Shown: piece by piece, positions 1 through 14,603 of the stretch
How positions within the stretch are numbered: position 1 is the first letter of the stretch
Layout: each line of letters opens with the position of its first letter
NCBI RefSeq assembly: GCF_022539665.2
Contig: NC_081339.1
Coordinates: 2,790,017 to 2,854,016 of the forward strand
Length of the DNA: 64,000 nucleotides
Reading direction: 5' to 3'
Source of the DNA: Daphnia carinata
Taxonomy: Eukaryota; Arthropoda; Branchiopoda; Diplostraca; Daphniidae
The notes under the pieces: model-generated
What the model was told of the DNA's origin: nothing
The model's input: only the letters and a program-made list of their open reading frames with translations
The model's database searches: none
Translations under genes and position numbers: made by a program

Positions 1-71
1 TACGCAAACAAAATAAATGATAATTGAAAGAAAGAAAAACAATTGATAGAAATGTGTTCGCACAGAAAGGC

Positions 72-102
<31 letters not shown>

Positions 103-1034
103 AAGGACGAGAGAGAAGTAGTGGCAAATATATTCAAAATGCCAGAGATCGATAAATCTAGTGGTCGAACGGGGCGGTAGGAGTGTTGCTATAAGGAACA
201 CCGAGAATCGATCATCTTGTTCACCAAAAGCTACGTTGCCTGCATACTTCCAGAGTCCGGATGAGCCGACGGCCAGTGAGTTCTCCCTCCCCCCCCCACC
301 TCTTTTTATTATTATTATTCTTTTATTTTTTTTTATTTTTTTTTTGAACGGTGAAAAAGAAAAACAATAAAAAAAAAAAAAAATGTCCCGCCAAAAGGCT
401 GATGATGGAAAGAACAAGAACAAACAACGGGAAATGAGATCGGATAGTACAGAGTGCATGTAACTTGCTTCACGATTGCAACGCATCACGATGTCGCGGT
501 CTTTTCTTGCCTCAATTATTCGGCCCTCGCACAAAATCGATTGGCTATTGGCTTCACAAAAATTCTACTGTCCGTCCACTCCCCCCCCCTTTTTTTTGGA
601 TATTCCTTGTTTTGTTTCTTTTTTTCGTTACATAAACAATGGCTTGTTGTTCCCATTCGAAAAAAAAAAAAAAAAAAGAAACAAACAAAAACAATTGGAA
701 ACAGTTCGTAACAGTTTTTCACGTTGACAACTAAACAACGGGGCCCATTCCCGGCACCAACAGAAACAGGCCTTCCAAGTCGACATTTCTAACTGCCTTT
801 GTTCGACCGGTCATATGTTTTTTGTTTTGCCTATACGTGTAAATAATACACTATATACAAAACGGGCAAAAGACAAACGACCCTATTTTTGCTGCGTCTT
901 CCTCCTAGTTTGGCAATCTGTTTCCGCTCCGGCAATTGTCTTTCCTTCCTTCCTTCCTTCCTTTTTTTTTTCAATACATATCGTTTCACATACATCCTCT
1001 TTCACGATTCCACCTCACCCATCCACCAAAAAAA

Positions 1035-1065
<31 letters not shown>

Positions 1066-1644
1066 GGTTGCCATGGGGACGACAGTCGAGTGTGTGCACA
1101 CACAAAAGAAAATAATAAAGTTCAAAAAGAAAAAGAGGTACGCGCGTTAGCCCGGCAAGTAGGAGCGAAATACACGTACACGTACACACACACACGCGCG
1201 CGCGCGCAAATATTTCCGTTATAATAGACTTTGTGTGCGGATGAGATATTGATGAGGCACAATACATCACAGCAAAATAATAATAATTAAAAAAAAAAAA
1301 GAACGTTCCCCTTATGAATAAATTTCGATTATCTCATTTTCTTGCATCAATTCGTTACGAGTTCTCTATCTCCCCTCTCCGCCATAAAAGAACAAAAGAG
1401 AAAAAACGTAAGATGATTCAACCAAAACTATTCTTCCCTTTTCAAAAATATATATACACCACCCCCTAGCATTTCTTGTAGGATTGATTGGACACGGAAT
1501 CCCCCCCTCCCCCTCAAAGTATGAACGACATTTTGCCCGTAACAACAACGATCGTCGTCCCAAAAGTTGTGTAAGCAATGAGGACAAAGTATGCTACTTG
1601 CGAGAAGCGCAAACGATTGCTACTTACAGGCAGCAATCTTTATA

Positions 1645-1679
<35 letters not shown>

Positions 1680-4600
1680 CTTCTTCCCTTATGGCCTTGT
1701 CTTTTCGACCAGTTAGCGCTAACACAAAAAGATGCGAAGAAAGCGAACGCACGCAGAAGTAAAACAAAAAAAAAAAAAAAAAAAGGGGGGGGGGGGGAGA
1801 AACGTTCTTACTTACTTCCGAAATCGGCCTACCCATAAAGAATGTTTTCCTACTCCTCCGCCAAACAAACAAAAAAAACAAAAAAAAAATAGGAAGCTCA
1901 CTAAGAAACGAGGAGCTGCAGAGAATTGTAAGAGCCAAAGAGGAGGAGGTATATTATTATACTCGACTATACAATATAGTCTATATAAAATAAATAAATA
2001 AATAAATAAATAAGGAGAAAGCAAACAAAAAAACAAAAACGCGCATCTACACCCGGAGGCTATAGAGAGCTCAAGAAAAAAGAAAAAGAAAAAGAAGAAA
2101 CTCGGCAGCAGAAAGAGGAGATGGAAGTTTGAAGATCTTTTGTGTATAGACGAAGTTTTTTTTCTTTTTTTTTTTTTTCGTACAACAGCCGGAGAAAAAT
2201 AACGAAAATGTCGGGTTAGAAAAAATACTTTTTTAAAAGAACTACCCCCGAGACGCGTAGAAGAAATTGATCTGCCGTTTTCAGCTTCGAATATATGTAC
2301 CGCACGCAGATATAAACACACACACACACACACACACCTCCGTCATTTGCATCCGTTTGCCGTATTCGCGTCGGCCTCCGATGTGTGTTTGTGTCTACTC
2401 CACTTTTGCCTTTCTTTCTTTCTTCCTTTTTTTTTTTTGCGATGCAATCTTTCATCGATCCGGCTGTTTGGCAGACGGTGTTTAAAGCGAAAAGAGAGAC
2501 GCGCAAACTTTGACAATTCATCCCATTATTTTTCTTTTTCTCCTAGGGAGATCCTTCTGCCGACGTAGCGCCTTACTCGAGCTTTTCAAGTGGACCCTCC
2601 CCCGGATCTCCAAACTTCGTGACTGTTGACCTTTGGCCCACACACGCGTTACACATCTAAGCAGACCGAAGGGGGCAGGCGAACAAAGTTATTTTCCTCG
2701 CCACCAAACACAGAAGAGAAGAGAAGGAAAAAAAAAAAAGCCTCGCAGCTTTGGATCAACACGAATTTCGCCTTCTACAGAAAGCGCAAAAACACAATCA
2801 TGACGTTCGTGACGTCATGCAGAGAGCAAAATACGAAACCCTACTCTCTTAAAAAAACGCGTAGCACAATTAGCGCAAAAGCAATCGAAAAAAAAAAGAA
2901 GAGAAAAATAGAACCAAAAAAAAACAAAAAAAAAAAAACAAGCGGAATACTTCAAGAAAACTAGAAATACATAAAAGGAAAGAGTGGATGGGGTAGCAAA
3001 CAAATCACACGAGATTAGTTTTGCTCGTCCCGGTGACATGAGCCAATTTTCCAAGCTGATTTGATACTCTACTGTAGTAGGTAAAATAAAAAAAAAAAAC
3101 TGGCGAGTGCGTTACACACTTGTACATTACTTGTGCTGCTAGAGGGCATTGAGGCCAAAAAAAAAAAAAAAAAAAACATGGGAGAGAATATAAAGTAAAA
3201 TGTGGGGCAAAAATGGAAAGGGGGGGAAAGAATTACATTGGCCACCGTTCAAATATATATAAACGTATACGAAATTGAAAGGGAGGAGAGAATGATTTCA
3301 ACGGTGAGAGACGATGCGCAAGGAGGTGCATAGGAAATTTTCACGATAATAAAAAGCGGAGCAAAAATATGTTTTTTTTTTTTTTTTTCTTTTCAAAAAA
3401 GGAAATTCAAAAGTCAAAACAAAACTTACATGCTCTGCGAAATGAATTTAGTCAGAGCTAGTTTCGTAATCCCGTTGCTCTTGAAACTTTCAAACATGGT
3501 TGGACTGGTCGAGAGAACACGTCGAATTTTTTTTTTCTTTTTGTTGCAGAATACCCAAAGAACAAATAGACGGTGGCCTCGTCTCGTTTACGTGACGCTC
3601 GTAAAAAAAAGGGGGCAAAAACTCAAAAGGAAAAGAAGAAAAAAAAAAAAAAAAAATCTCGTCTTTTCTTTTCACCAAAGTTCGTTAAAAGTGATACTAA
3701 TACAGCGAGCCGGTGACATGGAGAGTAGTATCAATTCCACCACTACGACGTCGCTGTAGACCAACTCTCCCTCCCTCTTTTTTTTTCTTTTCTTTTTTCT
3801 TATCGCTGAGCTACAAAATTCGCACTTTCAGTTGTTTTTTTTTTCGCCACGGTCCCTCCCGCGTCTTGATTTGTTAACCCAACCGAAAATTCCACCAAGT
3901 TGCTGGCCTTTTTTTTTTTTTTCCTTAGCGGCCCCCCCCCACCTCACCGGCTTTTTGGCTTGTCCGTGGTTGTTGTTGTTGCCGTTTCACGAAAGACACA
4001 CACAGACACACAGACACACAGCGCGCACTCGTTTGTTGTTTCTTCCCCCCCTCCCAACTGCCCTGTTCAATCGGTTTGTTTCACCATTCCAGCCACGTTC
4101 GACAACGTGTGTTGCACACGTAGACGCAGCACACAAAACCTTTCCTCCTCCCCACCCCGCGCGCGACGTTTATACACAATCAAAATGTACAACACCAACA
4201 CACCAATCGTTTTTTTTTTTGTTTTGTTTTCTTCCTTTAATTGCGTTCGACGCTGATGTTGCGCAACAATCAACAACAAAAATCAAATGGCGATTTAACT
4301 CGGAGAGAAAGAGAGAAATAAAATCGTTCCGTAGTTTTTTTTTGTTTGTTTGTTTTTTTTTATTTGTCTCTTTTCTTTCCTTTTCTTTTTGCGCAAAAAT
4401 AGAAAGTGTTTGACCGCGTTGCACGAGAACCAGTTCGCTACTGAGTCGCATGCCCCCCCCCCCTCCCGTACCATCTTTGCTAGCGAAGGGTTTAGCGCAC
4501 GGCGCGCGCGAACGCAAACGAAATTGCGCGCGCATTCTTTTTTTTTTTTTGGCCGAAAAAGATAATGTTGGATACGAACAATCTCGAGCGTCGTGAAAAA

Positions 4601-4861
4601 GAATTTTATAAAAAAAAATCTCATCACTCTCCAAGAAAATTCTCCTGCACTATTCAAACTCATTTTCTTTCTTTGATTTCGGTTATTATGATCCACCTTT
4701 TTCGCTTCTCAAACCTTTCACGATGCAAGGAAACGAATCGCACTCTCCTATTCTTCTCTTCTCGCTCTGCAACCCTAATCTTATGTCAAAACAAATAAAA
4801 GCACACGACACCCTCCACCCCCCCCCTCCCATTCCGGCCCCATATGTATATAGCAAACAGA

Positions 4862-4896
<35 letters not shown>

Positions 4897-7800
4897 CCAT
4901 GGAGGAAATGCTTTTGTGATCTCCATTTGCGCCAGCTACCGAAGAGATGGCAATCCCAATCAGCTGGCCATCTTCCCCTTTCTTATTTTATTTTATTTTC
5001 TGGCCGGTCAGCTCCCCTACCCGCCATTTTCATAACCATTTGTTTTTCTTAGGCAAAGACAAGAAAGCAGAGTGAGAATCGCGTTGCAAAAAAAAAAAAA
5101 AAAAAAAAAAAAAAGAAATGGGAATTCACGTGACGGTAGGCAACCAGGCAAAGCTTTTTTTTTTTTTTTCACGGTGCTGCCGCCTATTTCTTTTTTTTTT
5201 TTTTTTTTTCGAGGCACACAGCAATTATCGATCGACGTCAATTACACTTTTCACGCGTGCCGCAAGGTGCGTAGTTGAAGAATGTCGGCGTGAAATCGAC
5301 GTCTTGAAATGTAAACAACAAAAACATGAAAAGGCAACAAATAAAAATCATCATCTGAAGGCCGCGTGTCGCATAGGACGGATAATAATCAAAAGCTTCA
5401 AAAAAAAAAAAAAAAAAAAGCTGGTAATAATAATAAGCGCTTGATCAATACTAATGAGATTTTCCATTCATCAGAAGGGAAAAAGCTCATGCAGGAAGAT
5501 ACGGAAAAAAAAAATGAAAAGTGCCTAATCGTTTTCTTCGTGCTAGTCGATCTTTATCCGCCGATTTGCATACGAGACTTTCTTTTTTTCTTTTTTTTTT
5601 TTTAACAAGAGCGACAAAAGGGAGCGCATTACAAAAGTCTAAACAACTTCTTTTTTTTTTTTTGTTTGTTCTTTCTCCAGAATTATTGATATGAATCACG
5701 AGGTCTATTAAACTTAGTGCTTCACGGTACCCCTCCCCCCCCTTTTTTTTGTTACATGGCAAACAAGTGAGAAAAGTTTTCCCTTAAAACGATGTCCTCG
5801 GTAAACCAACAATGGGGATCCGATGTTTTATCGGAACAAACATCGAGAAAGGGGAAAGAAAAAGACAATGTTCCAAAGACCCCCCCCCCCCTCCCCGTGG
5901 AAAAAAAAAAGGGGGAAAATATTCAGCGAAACTTTTACAGGCTGAGGCTGTTTAATCGAGCATAGATAACGAAGCGGGAAATTCAAAAATGAAAAAAAAA
6001 AAAAAAAAAAAAAAAAAAATAACAAGATGGAGATCTTGCATCAGCTATTTTTATGCCACTATAACTCGATCAAACCGCCATCGTGACACGAAACTACAAA
6101 CTTTTTACACATTTTAAAAAGTGACTTTAATGCTGTTGTTTGTTTTTTTTTGTTTTTTTTTTTACCCCTTTCGCAAAAGCGTAATATTCAAATTTAGTGC
6201 AAAGTGTCTGTATAATTTGCCGCTCTATTTCCTTCGTTTTCTTTCCGATGTGTATTAGGAGTCGGGTTATACGTCTGCTGTACAACAAACCTCCAACAGC
6301 TTTGGATAGATATAAAAAAAAAAAAAAAAGGGCGGGGAGGGGGCAAGCTCTCTTGATATATCCCACCAAACTATTCGCCATGAATCATTACGAGGCCTCC
6401 CCTCCTGTTGCCCTAAACTAACCCCCTTTTTTCTTCGGGACGTTCGCTTCGTTTTAGATAAACAACAACGTAAAAAAAAAAAAAAAAGAGAGATAGAAAA
6501 TAATAAAGGAAAAATTTCAGCTATCGATCTAAAGACAATTTTGGGGCCGTCTCTAAGGCAATGCGTTCTTAGAGTTTGGCAGTGGAAAAACAAAACAAAA
6601 CAATATGGCAGAGAGCAACGACAGCGAGATCAGTCGATTGCTTGGCCTATTCTATAGACACGCACAAGATAATAAAAAGGAGGGGGAAAGAAAAAAAACG
6701 CATAAATAAAAGAAGAACTTGGCCTAGTAAAACAGTCATAGGAGTGTTGGGCCATCAATTGAAAGAAGTTTAAAAGAAAAAGGCCGTCAAGCGACCAGAA
6801 GCCATAAGTTCCAAACGATTTAATAAAAACGAGGCAAAAGCCAATCGCAAAGACGTTAATGGAACAGCCATTAAATTCGCAAAAAAAAAAAAAAAAAAAA
6901 ATCATGTCCCCCCACCCCCTGGCACTGAAATTTTAAAATCGACAATAAAACAGGTCCACCCATTGTTAAGTTATTACCTCAGCATTAAAGCTAAAGGTAT
7001 CAAACCAAGCAACGTTAAGATGACTGCCGGGCACAGACACTTGTCCGTGACAGGCGGAAATGTTCAGTCAATGAAGTTGGCCGGTCGACGGACACCATCA
7101 ACCATGATACAGTGTTTTGATCAAAAGCAGCAATAGTCCAAAGAAAAAAAAAAAGGAAAAGAAAAAGAAGGGGGGGGGGGGGGGGCACGGGATCAAGCAA
7201 GAATCAGACTCCAATGCCAAGTTAGCACGCGAACAGAGGGAAAAGGCGAGTCTTGCTCTATATCCGGGCCGTGTTATCTAATGTCCCTTCCTCCCTCCCC
7301 CCCCCCACGCCCTCCTACTACTCCGGTTTTGCTATACCAACACCATTGGCGAGTAACGTTGATCCTTCAATTCAATTGACGTCACGAGTCGTCCGTCTAG
7401 CAGCCTTTTGGTGTAAATGTCACTACAAGAATGTTGGATGGTAAGTGATAACTCGCAGGGGCTACGTAGTCGCAATGGCGGGCAGAGTGCAAGAGAGGAG
7501 GTAGTTCTAACCCGAGTAAAATCCCCTAAAGCGGAATCAGTTTGGACGTTAAAGTTAAACGACTAAAGTCGACTGGAGGTGAAGCGGGGAAGAGAGTTGG
7601 GGCCAAGTTGAGATACCACGTATCAAAAAGCATAGTGGATACCTTCATTACGCGAGTGCCTCAATATTTATTTATTTTTTTTTTTTTTAACACATGTCAT
7701 TGCAACTGGGGCTATAAACTGTAAAGTCCGACGATCGAAGTGACCCACACATCCCAACATAAGCGTTCGTCATTAAAGGATTATCATCCCCCATGCTCTC

Positions 7801-8056
7801 ACATTTTGACACTGTCCAAAATGATGACGGCAGCTAAATCTCATAAATAAATCAGCACACGAGACGGACTAAAAACAGATCCGAACGCCGCCTATCAACG
7901 GCTCGAACAGCCGAACTCTTTTTTTTTTTTTTAAGTGCAAGATTTGGATGATAGATGGCGCAACGTGTCGGACAAAAAATCTCATTTCTGAAATTAAAAA
8001 AACGCGCCGATAGGGACAGAAAAAGAAGATAAATAGCAGTGGATGACCCGACTTAC
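1..8056. other. Gene-poor, homopolymer-rich stretch
   Basis: No exon could be supported here. The sequence is dominated by A-runs on the + strand (for example 72-99, about 1648-1676 and 4864-4895), T-runs, C/G-runs, an (ACAC)n tract near 2318-2337, and an AAAT tetranucleotide repeat near 1986-2013. Short open frames are low-complexity translations of these runs. The terminal exon or 3' UTR of the minus-strand membrane-protein gene whose exon ends at 8057 may lie here, but I could not place its acceptor. Confidence 0.6.
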
Positions 8057-10287
8057 CCAACGGAACGCGTGCGGATGAGCGGAGAGCGGAACCCAATACC
8101 ACCGAGGTTTCTGAGTTTGCGGGTGAATCCGGAAGATGACGACGCATGGCTGGTCATGGCGTAATACTGCTGCTGGCTCTTGGGAACGGGCAAAATAATC
8201 TCCTCCTCCTCGAGATTGGCGCGATGCGAGCGGAGCCGCTTGCGACGTAGGTGCAGGCAGTAGCAGCCGACTGCCATTAGGCCGACCCAAAAGAGGGTAC
8301 CCAGGCCGATCAAAAAGATAGTCAGCATAATATCCGAGCCTTCCATTTGTTCCAGCTTGGACTTCTGATCCTGTACACACACACACACACAAAAGAAAGA
8401 AGAAGAAACAAAAATCAATACACGAAACAAAAATTTGCAATACACGTGGCAAAACTACAAGATTTGAAAAAAAAAAATAAAATCAAATAAAATCAAGAAG
8501 AAAAGAATTCAAAATGAGCGCTAAACTTGAATAAAAATTGATCTGGCCTTCGCGCCCCACAATCGATAGTAAACAAGCGTTAAAAAAAAAAAAAAAAAAA
8601 GAACAAAAAATTCACCGGATGTGAGCACGTAATTGCGAAACGGTCAAACGAATTTCTCTTGGCAACAGTCCAAACGTCTCCCTTCTGCAACCAGTTGGAT
8701 TCAAAAAGAAAGAGAAAAACAAGGTCTTTTTTTTTTTTTTTCGTTGTTGTTTTCTTTAGCGTCAACGTGTTCAACCCCACCCCACACTTCCGGACGATTC
8801 AGTGGGCTCCAATTCGACGTGAAAACGCTCGTCCGTTCACTCGAATGGAGACGAGAGTGACAAGTTTGATTCCACCCCCCTACGATAAAATAAAAATAAA
8901 ACACGAAAAACGAAAAAGAGCAAATACGAACGCGCGCGAAGGATTTGGAATTTGTCGTTTCCGTTATGAATAACAAACGCCTCCCCGTACGAAATAGTTT
9001 GGGGGGGGGGGATCTGTCGAAGAGCCGGCGACGCGATAACGAAATGACGTTCCATACAACTCAACGACAATGACACGAACGTGACATGAAGAATGCAAAC
9101 GCATCCGAAGCGTAGCATAACTCTTTATTAGAAGCACATCGCATTTAAATTTGAATGCCATCCTCATCATCTTTAACGAAAATGGGCCTGTTCTTTAAAC
9201 CTGACTTTTGATTGTGACGTAATGATTCAATCGGGAAAAAAAAAACAAAAAAAACTTCAGAATAAATAATTTCAGTTATTAAGAGGAAGAACCTACAAAA
9301 GAAAGGCAGAACGTTCGAAGGCAATGAAAAGGACACAGCCCGCCACACAGCGCAAAGAAAAGCTTTGCGTATGCAAAGTTAAAGTTTCTAAATTTGAGTA
9401 TGTAAAATGTGTTCGCTAGGGCCAAAGTTTTACGACATTCAACTGAAATTAAGAGTCGGCTCGGAGACCACGGCTCGGACTAATTCCGCTGTTGGCTGAT
9501 TATCAAACTTGGTCACGAGTTGGGTGGAGGGCAATGCCTTGCCAACGAAAAAGCGATCCTAACTTGACTCGAATCTTCACAAATGCAAAGGCCTTTATTG
9601 TAATTTAAAAAAAACATGGGAGCCATCTTTTAACGAGTCAGGTGGAAGAGACACGTCATAAAAGGACTAGTGCGAGTAACGAGGGCAGCAGGAGGAGCAA
9701 CGTCAAAATTTGATCTCCTAATAAATTTAAGAGACTCGATTTACGTCCACCAAACCTACATTACGACTGTGTTTCTTTAACGCGCATAAATATCAAAGCA
9801 ATTCCGCTTTGCGGCAGGCCAACATATCAAACAACCTCAGACAAAATGTAACTACAAAATCCGGTCACAGCAGAAAAAAGCCGAGTCCGTCAGGAAAAGT
9901 GTTCAATAAGCTCCTGCTCAAAAGGACTTTGTTATCAAAGAAACAATGAATTTCTGCGAACCGCAACATCATTCTGAAAATGCTCAAAAGAGAGAAAAGA
10001 ACGAAACAAAACAAATGAGCGTAAAATTCACCCAGTTCGTGAGAACACGGTATGTCGAAACTTCGGAACCAACTTCGTTATTATGAAATTCCAGCAAAGT
10101 TTCGCGTCTGTCAATTTGAAACTAAAATGACAAATGGAGGCTGCGTAATCCGTGAGTAACAACCATCCTATTTTATATATATCATATATAATATCAATAT
10201 CATATATATATAAAAACAGAAATTGATCTACTTTGCCCATCCCCATGACGCAATGCCTTTCATCTTTATGGAGAATAAGCAAATAAA

Positions 10288-10318
<31 letters not shown>

Positions 10319-13300
10319 AAGCAACGAGCTCAAGAAACTATTCAATGCCGGAATTGATACGGTGGACAACGGATCGTCATAGACTTGCGAGTTCTATACT
10401 CGTCAAGCGAAACATATCCTCGAAATACGAAGAAAGAGAGAAAAAAAAAAAAAAAAAAAAAGACGTAAATAATAATAATCAATCAGTAGATCCAATCACA
10501 TCCGACACACAGCCCTCGACAGTTGGAATGGATCTTTCCTCCGAGGAAACAGACGACGCATAGGAAACGGATGTTGGCGATCCCCGCAGGACTACGGTTT
10601 CCATATCCTCCTTTTCTTTCTTACCAATAATTGTATGGCATTCGTTCCTCCTCTACAATACCCCTACTGTAAATACCATCCAAATGGCAACACGGTAAAC
10701 AAAATAAAGGCCAACAAAAAAAAAAAAAAAAAAAAGAAAAACAGATGAAAGGCCACTAGACAAGAGAGAAGGTGAACGGGTCGATCGAAGCTTCGCAATA
10801 AAAATTGCACAACGCAAAAACACTAAATGGCTTAGTTTTCAGACGATCCATTTTTGAAACGCATTGGTATACTGGATTTCCCCCAAACACGTGCCGCCAT
10901 TGTTTTAACCTTTTCTGTTTCACTAAGTGCCAAGAGCAAGAACGAGAAAGATCACTACATTTAATGGCAATCCGCGTTTGACAATGGGCTGCTGATTGCA
11001 AACGAAACCGCCCAAAACAAAGTTTTTACATCAATTGCTGATCGATTTTGTTTTGTTTTGTTTTGTTTTAAAGCAAAAGATTTTCATTACAACAAATGAT
11101 TTAAAACTGCGCTCGAAAGAAAATGTAACGGCTGCGAGCGCAAACGGACTATTGATTGGCTCTGCATTGGCGTAGAGTATGTGAGTACCTACGGTGTTCC
11201 AGCAAACAAAACACAACAAAAATAAGAGCTAGCGGGCAGGAGACAAACGAGAACGTAAAGCTGTAACGTTGGTTTGCTGAAGCATCAAGAAAAGAAGAGA
11301 GATCGATGTACCCTAATTGTTGTGACTGGCAACGTTTCGTCGTCGTCGATTGTTGGGCACGCGTCCAGACTCGACGAAACACACGTCTGTATCTTTTACA
11401 CTCATCATTAGCTGGCCGGTAAAAATAAAAACAGAAACCTTTTTTTTTATTTTTATTTTACATGTCAAGTTCTGCCAATCATGTGCCAAATAAAACCGAG
11501 TATGATGGCGTGTCGCTACGCCATCGTATGGGAAAACAAGTGAAACACACACACATACGACAACCGGCGAGATGGATTCTCATTTGCGCAATGGCTGGAT
11601 TAAATAGCGCCAGTCACGTGATGGATATTAACTGTTTTGATTATCAACTGAACAAACGAGCGTTTACTCTTTAGCGAACATCAATCAACCCATTGCAGAG
11701 CTTAAAGGAAAAAAAAAAAATAGATAAGTGAGAACAAAATCCAACAACAATCGAATGCTGTTCAAGGTACACACTCTTGGGTAATAAGAAACCAAGAGGG
11801 TAGTTCATCAATATTCAATGCCAAGCTCCAAAAAAACGTACTAAACAGAGTACTTCTATCCATCCGTATTAATTAGGAGAAAAAGAAGAAAAGAAAGTTA
11901 GAAACCCGATGCCAAAATCTACACCAATGTACATTTCGAGTTGACATGTAATTGACAGGGCCCTCTCTTCTCTTATTCTTAATTAATGCGTACGAGTTAA
12001 TTTAAATGCAAAAAAAAAAAAAAAAAAAAAAAAAAACGCGATCCTCTTGTCATATATAAAAAAAAAAACGGATTGGGCAAAGAGAATCGTAATACGAAAC
12101 GCTGAGCGTAAACTTGAAAGCAACAAAAGTTAGCGTCTAATCCTGGAATTAGAAGCCATCTCATTTTCTTGTTTCAAGTTAAACACTTAAAATGCAATAC
12201 GGATTTTTAAGAAACTTTCGCAATGAAATATGCAAAACAGCAGCTATCGTCTGTCGTTGTTTCAAGTTAAACACTTTAAATGCAATACGGATTTTTAAAG
12301 AACTTTCGCAATGAAATATGCAAAACAGCTATCGTCTTCTATCGCACGCAATGATTTTTTACGCGTCTCACGGCTGATTGAATTTTATACGCAAAAAAAT
12401 AAAAATGGCGGATGGCAAGAAAATTAATGAGTAATTACGCCTTCCATATCGGTCAAGTTCATTCTCATTTGGGGTGCTCAGAACGAGAGGTAACATCATA
12501 ACGAACACAACGCGAGTGACGTCAAACTGACGAACAAAAGAAAAAGAAGGGGAAAAGAATGCCATTTGAAAAAAAAGAAAAAAAAGTGCAACACGAGTGA
12601 CAATTTTCGACGCTTTCATCTTCCCCTCCCATTTCCTTCGAGATCAACATAAAAGAGAATCGATTATTTCTGCAAATTCGCCTCTCGTTCGCATTTCTTC
12701 CTTGCCAACATCTTAAGCAGGTGACAATCAAAGGCTTGTCGGTAGCCCGAAAGAATAAGCTTCGCTTCCTTTTTCAAATACTATTGATCTTTCTTTTGCT
12801 AGTCTTTCCTGTACACACGTGCCTCCCCATTCCTCAGTTATTACGCATCGAACACGACGATAACATGCGGTGGTTGGATCTTCCTTTGGTACTTAAAGAA
12901 AGAAAGAAAGAAAAATGGAAAAATAAATCTCGTCCTCTTAACGTGCGGCTATGGATCATCGATACGACACACCTCACAAGAGACACGACGCATCATCCAA
13001 CAGATTTATAACTGAACAAATATGGTCGATAAAGGACGTACGTCGAGACTGAGACATGAAGCAAGAAAAAAAAAAAACAAATTAAAATACGGCAACGCAC
13101 ATAAACATAGCTCTCTACGTTCATCAAATGTCAAATTTTAAATCGAAGTTGTTTTTTCATTTTTTTTTTTTTTTTTAAACGACCGCAAAAGACTCGACGA
13201 ACCACAAGCAAACGGGATGATTACGTGTCACTCTGAAAAATCTCTCCGCAAATCCCCAATCAGTTAAAAACGCGATGCAAAATAGCGAAAGCTCAGCCAT

Positions 13301-14550
13301 TTGAATATTACCATAAATAACGCGAATACAAAAAAAAAAAAAAAAAAAAAAACCAGCGCGCTCCGCATCAGAGCCAAAATGTCAAGTACCGATGCAATCA
13401 CACTCGTGCAAAACGCAACTGAAAGCAAACGACTGGATCGATTCGCAATTTTTTTTTTTATTTTGGCGAAAAGAATCATAAAAATGTCCGCGACAAACAA
13501 CCTAAAGACGCACGCAAACGCAAAACAAAAGAAACGACGGTGAGTTATTCACCTTCGGGAGGGAATATTCTATCATAATCATGTCGAAAAAGTCGGTAGT
13601 TGCTCGCAACCTTGCCTGCCAATGTATTGTGCGGATGCAACAGACCGTGCAAAGCCCATCCATCCGCAGGGGGGGGGGGAGGCGGGGGGACTTGGAATAA
13701 CAAACGCATACACTCACGCCATAACCGTATTCTTCTTTTTTCTTTTTCTTTTACACCACCACGGGGGGAAGGGGGGGGGCACAGAGGGGAAAAGCCGGAT
13801 CGATAAAACGAGCGACCCGCACCGTGCGTGCCACGTTACGCTGGGCGTGAACGTGCCGACATGGCAATCAAAACTGGACCAAAGTCATTAAATCGCAAAT
13901 AGGTCAGCTTACATTACGATTGATTTAGTGCGACTAACACACACACACACACAGAAGAAGAAGAAGAAGAAGAAGAAACAAAAAGGCAGATGCGATAACA
14001 GTCGTCACGGGCTCGCACGAAAACGACCGTAAAAGTCAAACGCGGTTTTAACAAGTTGCCGAAACTTACGGCGCAAGTTTTACACCGTTGCGGCCAAAAC
14101 GGACAGAAACTTGAAGATGCATTACACAGTTCACTAGATTGCCAAGTTTACGGGTTTTTTTTTTTTTTCCTTTCAGACATCTTCTTTCCATTTAGTTCAA
14201 ATCGATAGGCACCGCCGGCAACGCAAATCGTGACACTAGAAAATTCGTTCAACCTCACTCGTGCGAACGCCTCGTACACACTCACTCCCAATTTTTTTTT
14301 CTACTTCTTTAACGATGAAAATCGAAAAAAAAAAAAAAACACAAAGACCAACCATAAAAAAAAAAAAAGAAGAGGAACCTCGAAGATGTTAACGCAAAAA
14401 ATGTTTCCAGCCACCCTCTCTTTATACTTGACGGCTATCAAAGCGAGTTACGACCACCCGGGAAGGTCGTGTTTTTGTTAGGAACCTTGCGTTTCATCCG
14501 ACTAATCCACTATCAAAGGGCCTTAGAGAGCAATCAATTCCAATCAACAA

Positions 14551-14603
<53 letters not shown>

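Noticed and set aside
161-5800. Many overlapping open frames on both strands in the first 6 kb
   Set aside because: They are translations of A-, T- and C-runs (poly-K, poly-F, poly-P) with no splice sites, domain content or codon bias.
7253-7444. Plus-strand frame ending at a gtaagtg donor-like site
   Set aside because: No partner exon, no clear acceptor or start context, and Pro-rich sequence from C-runs; chance donor is likely.
10176-10213. AT-rich near-palindrome as a possible transposon end or hairpin RNA
   Set aside because: Simple TA-repeat composition; no target-site duplication or transposase nearby.
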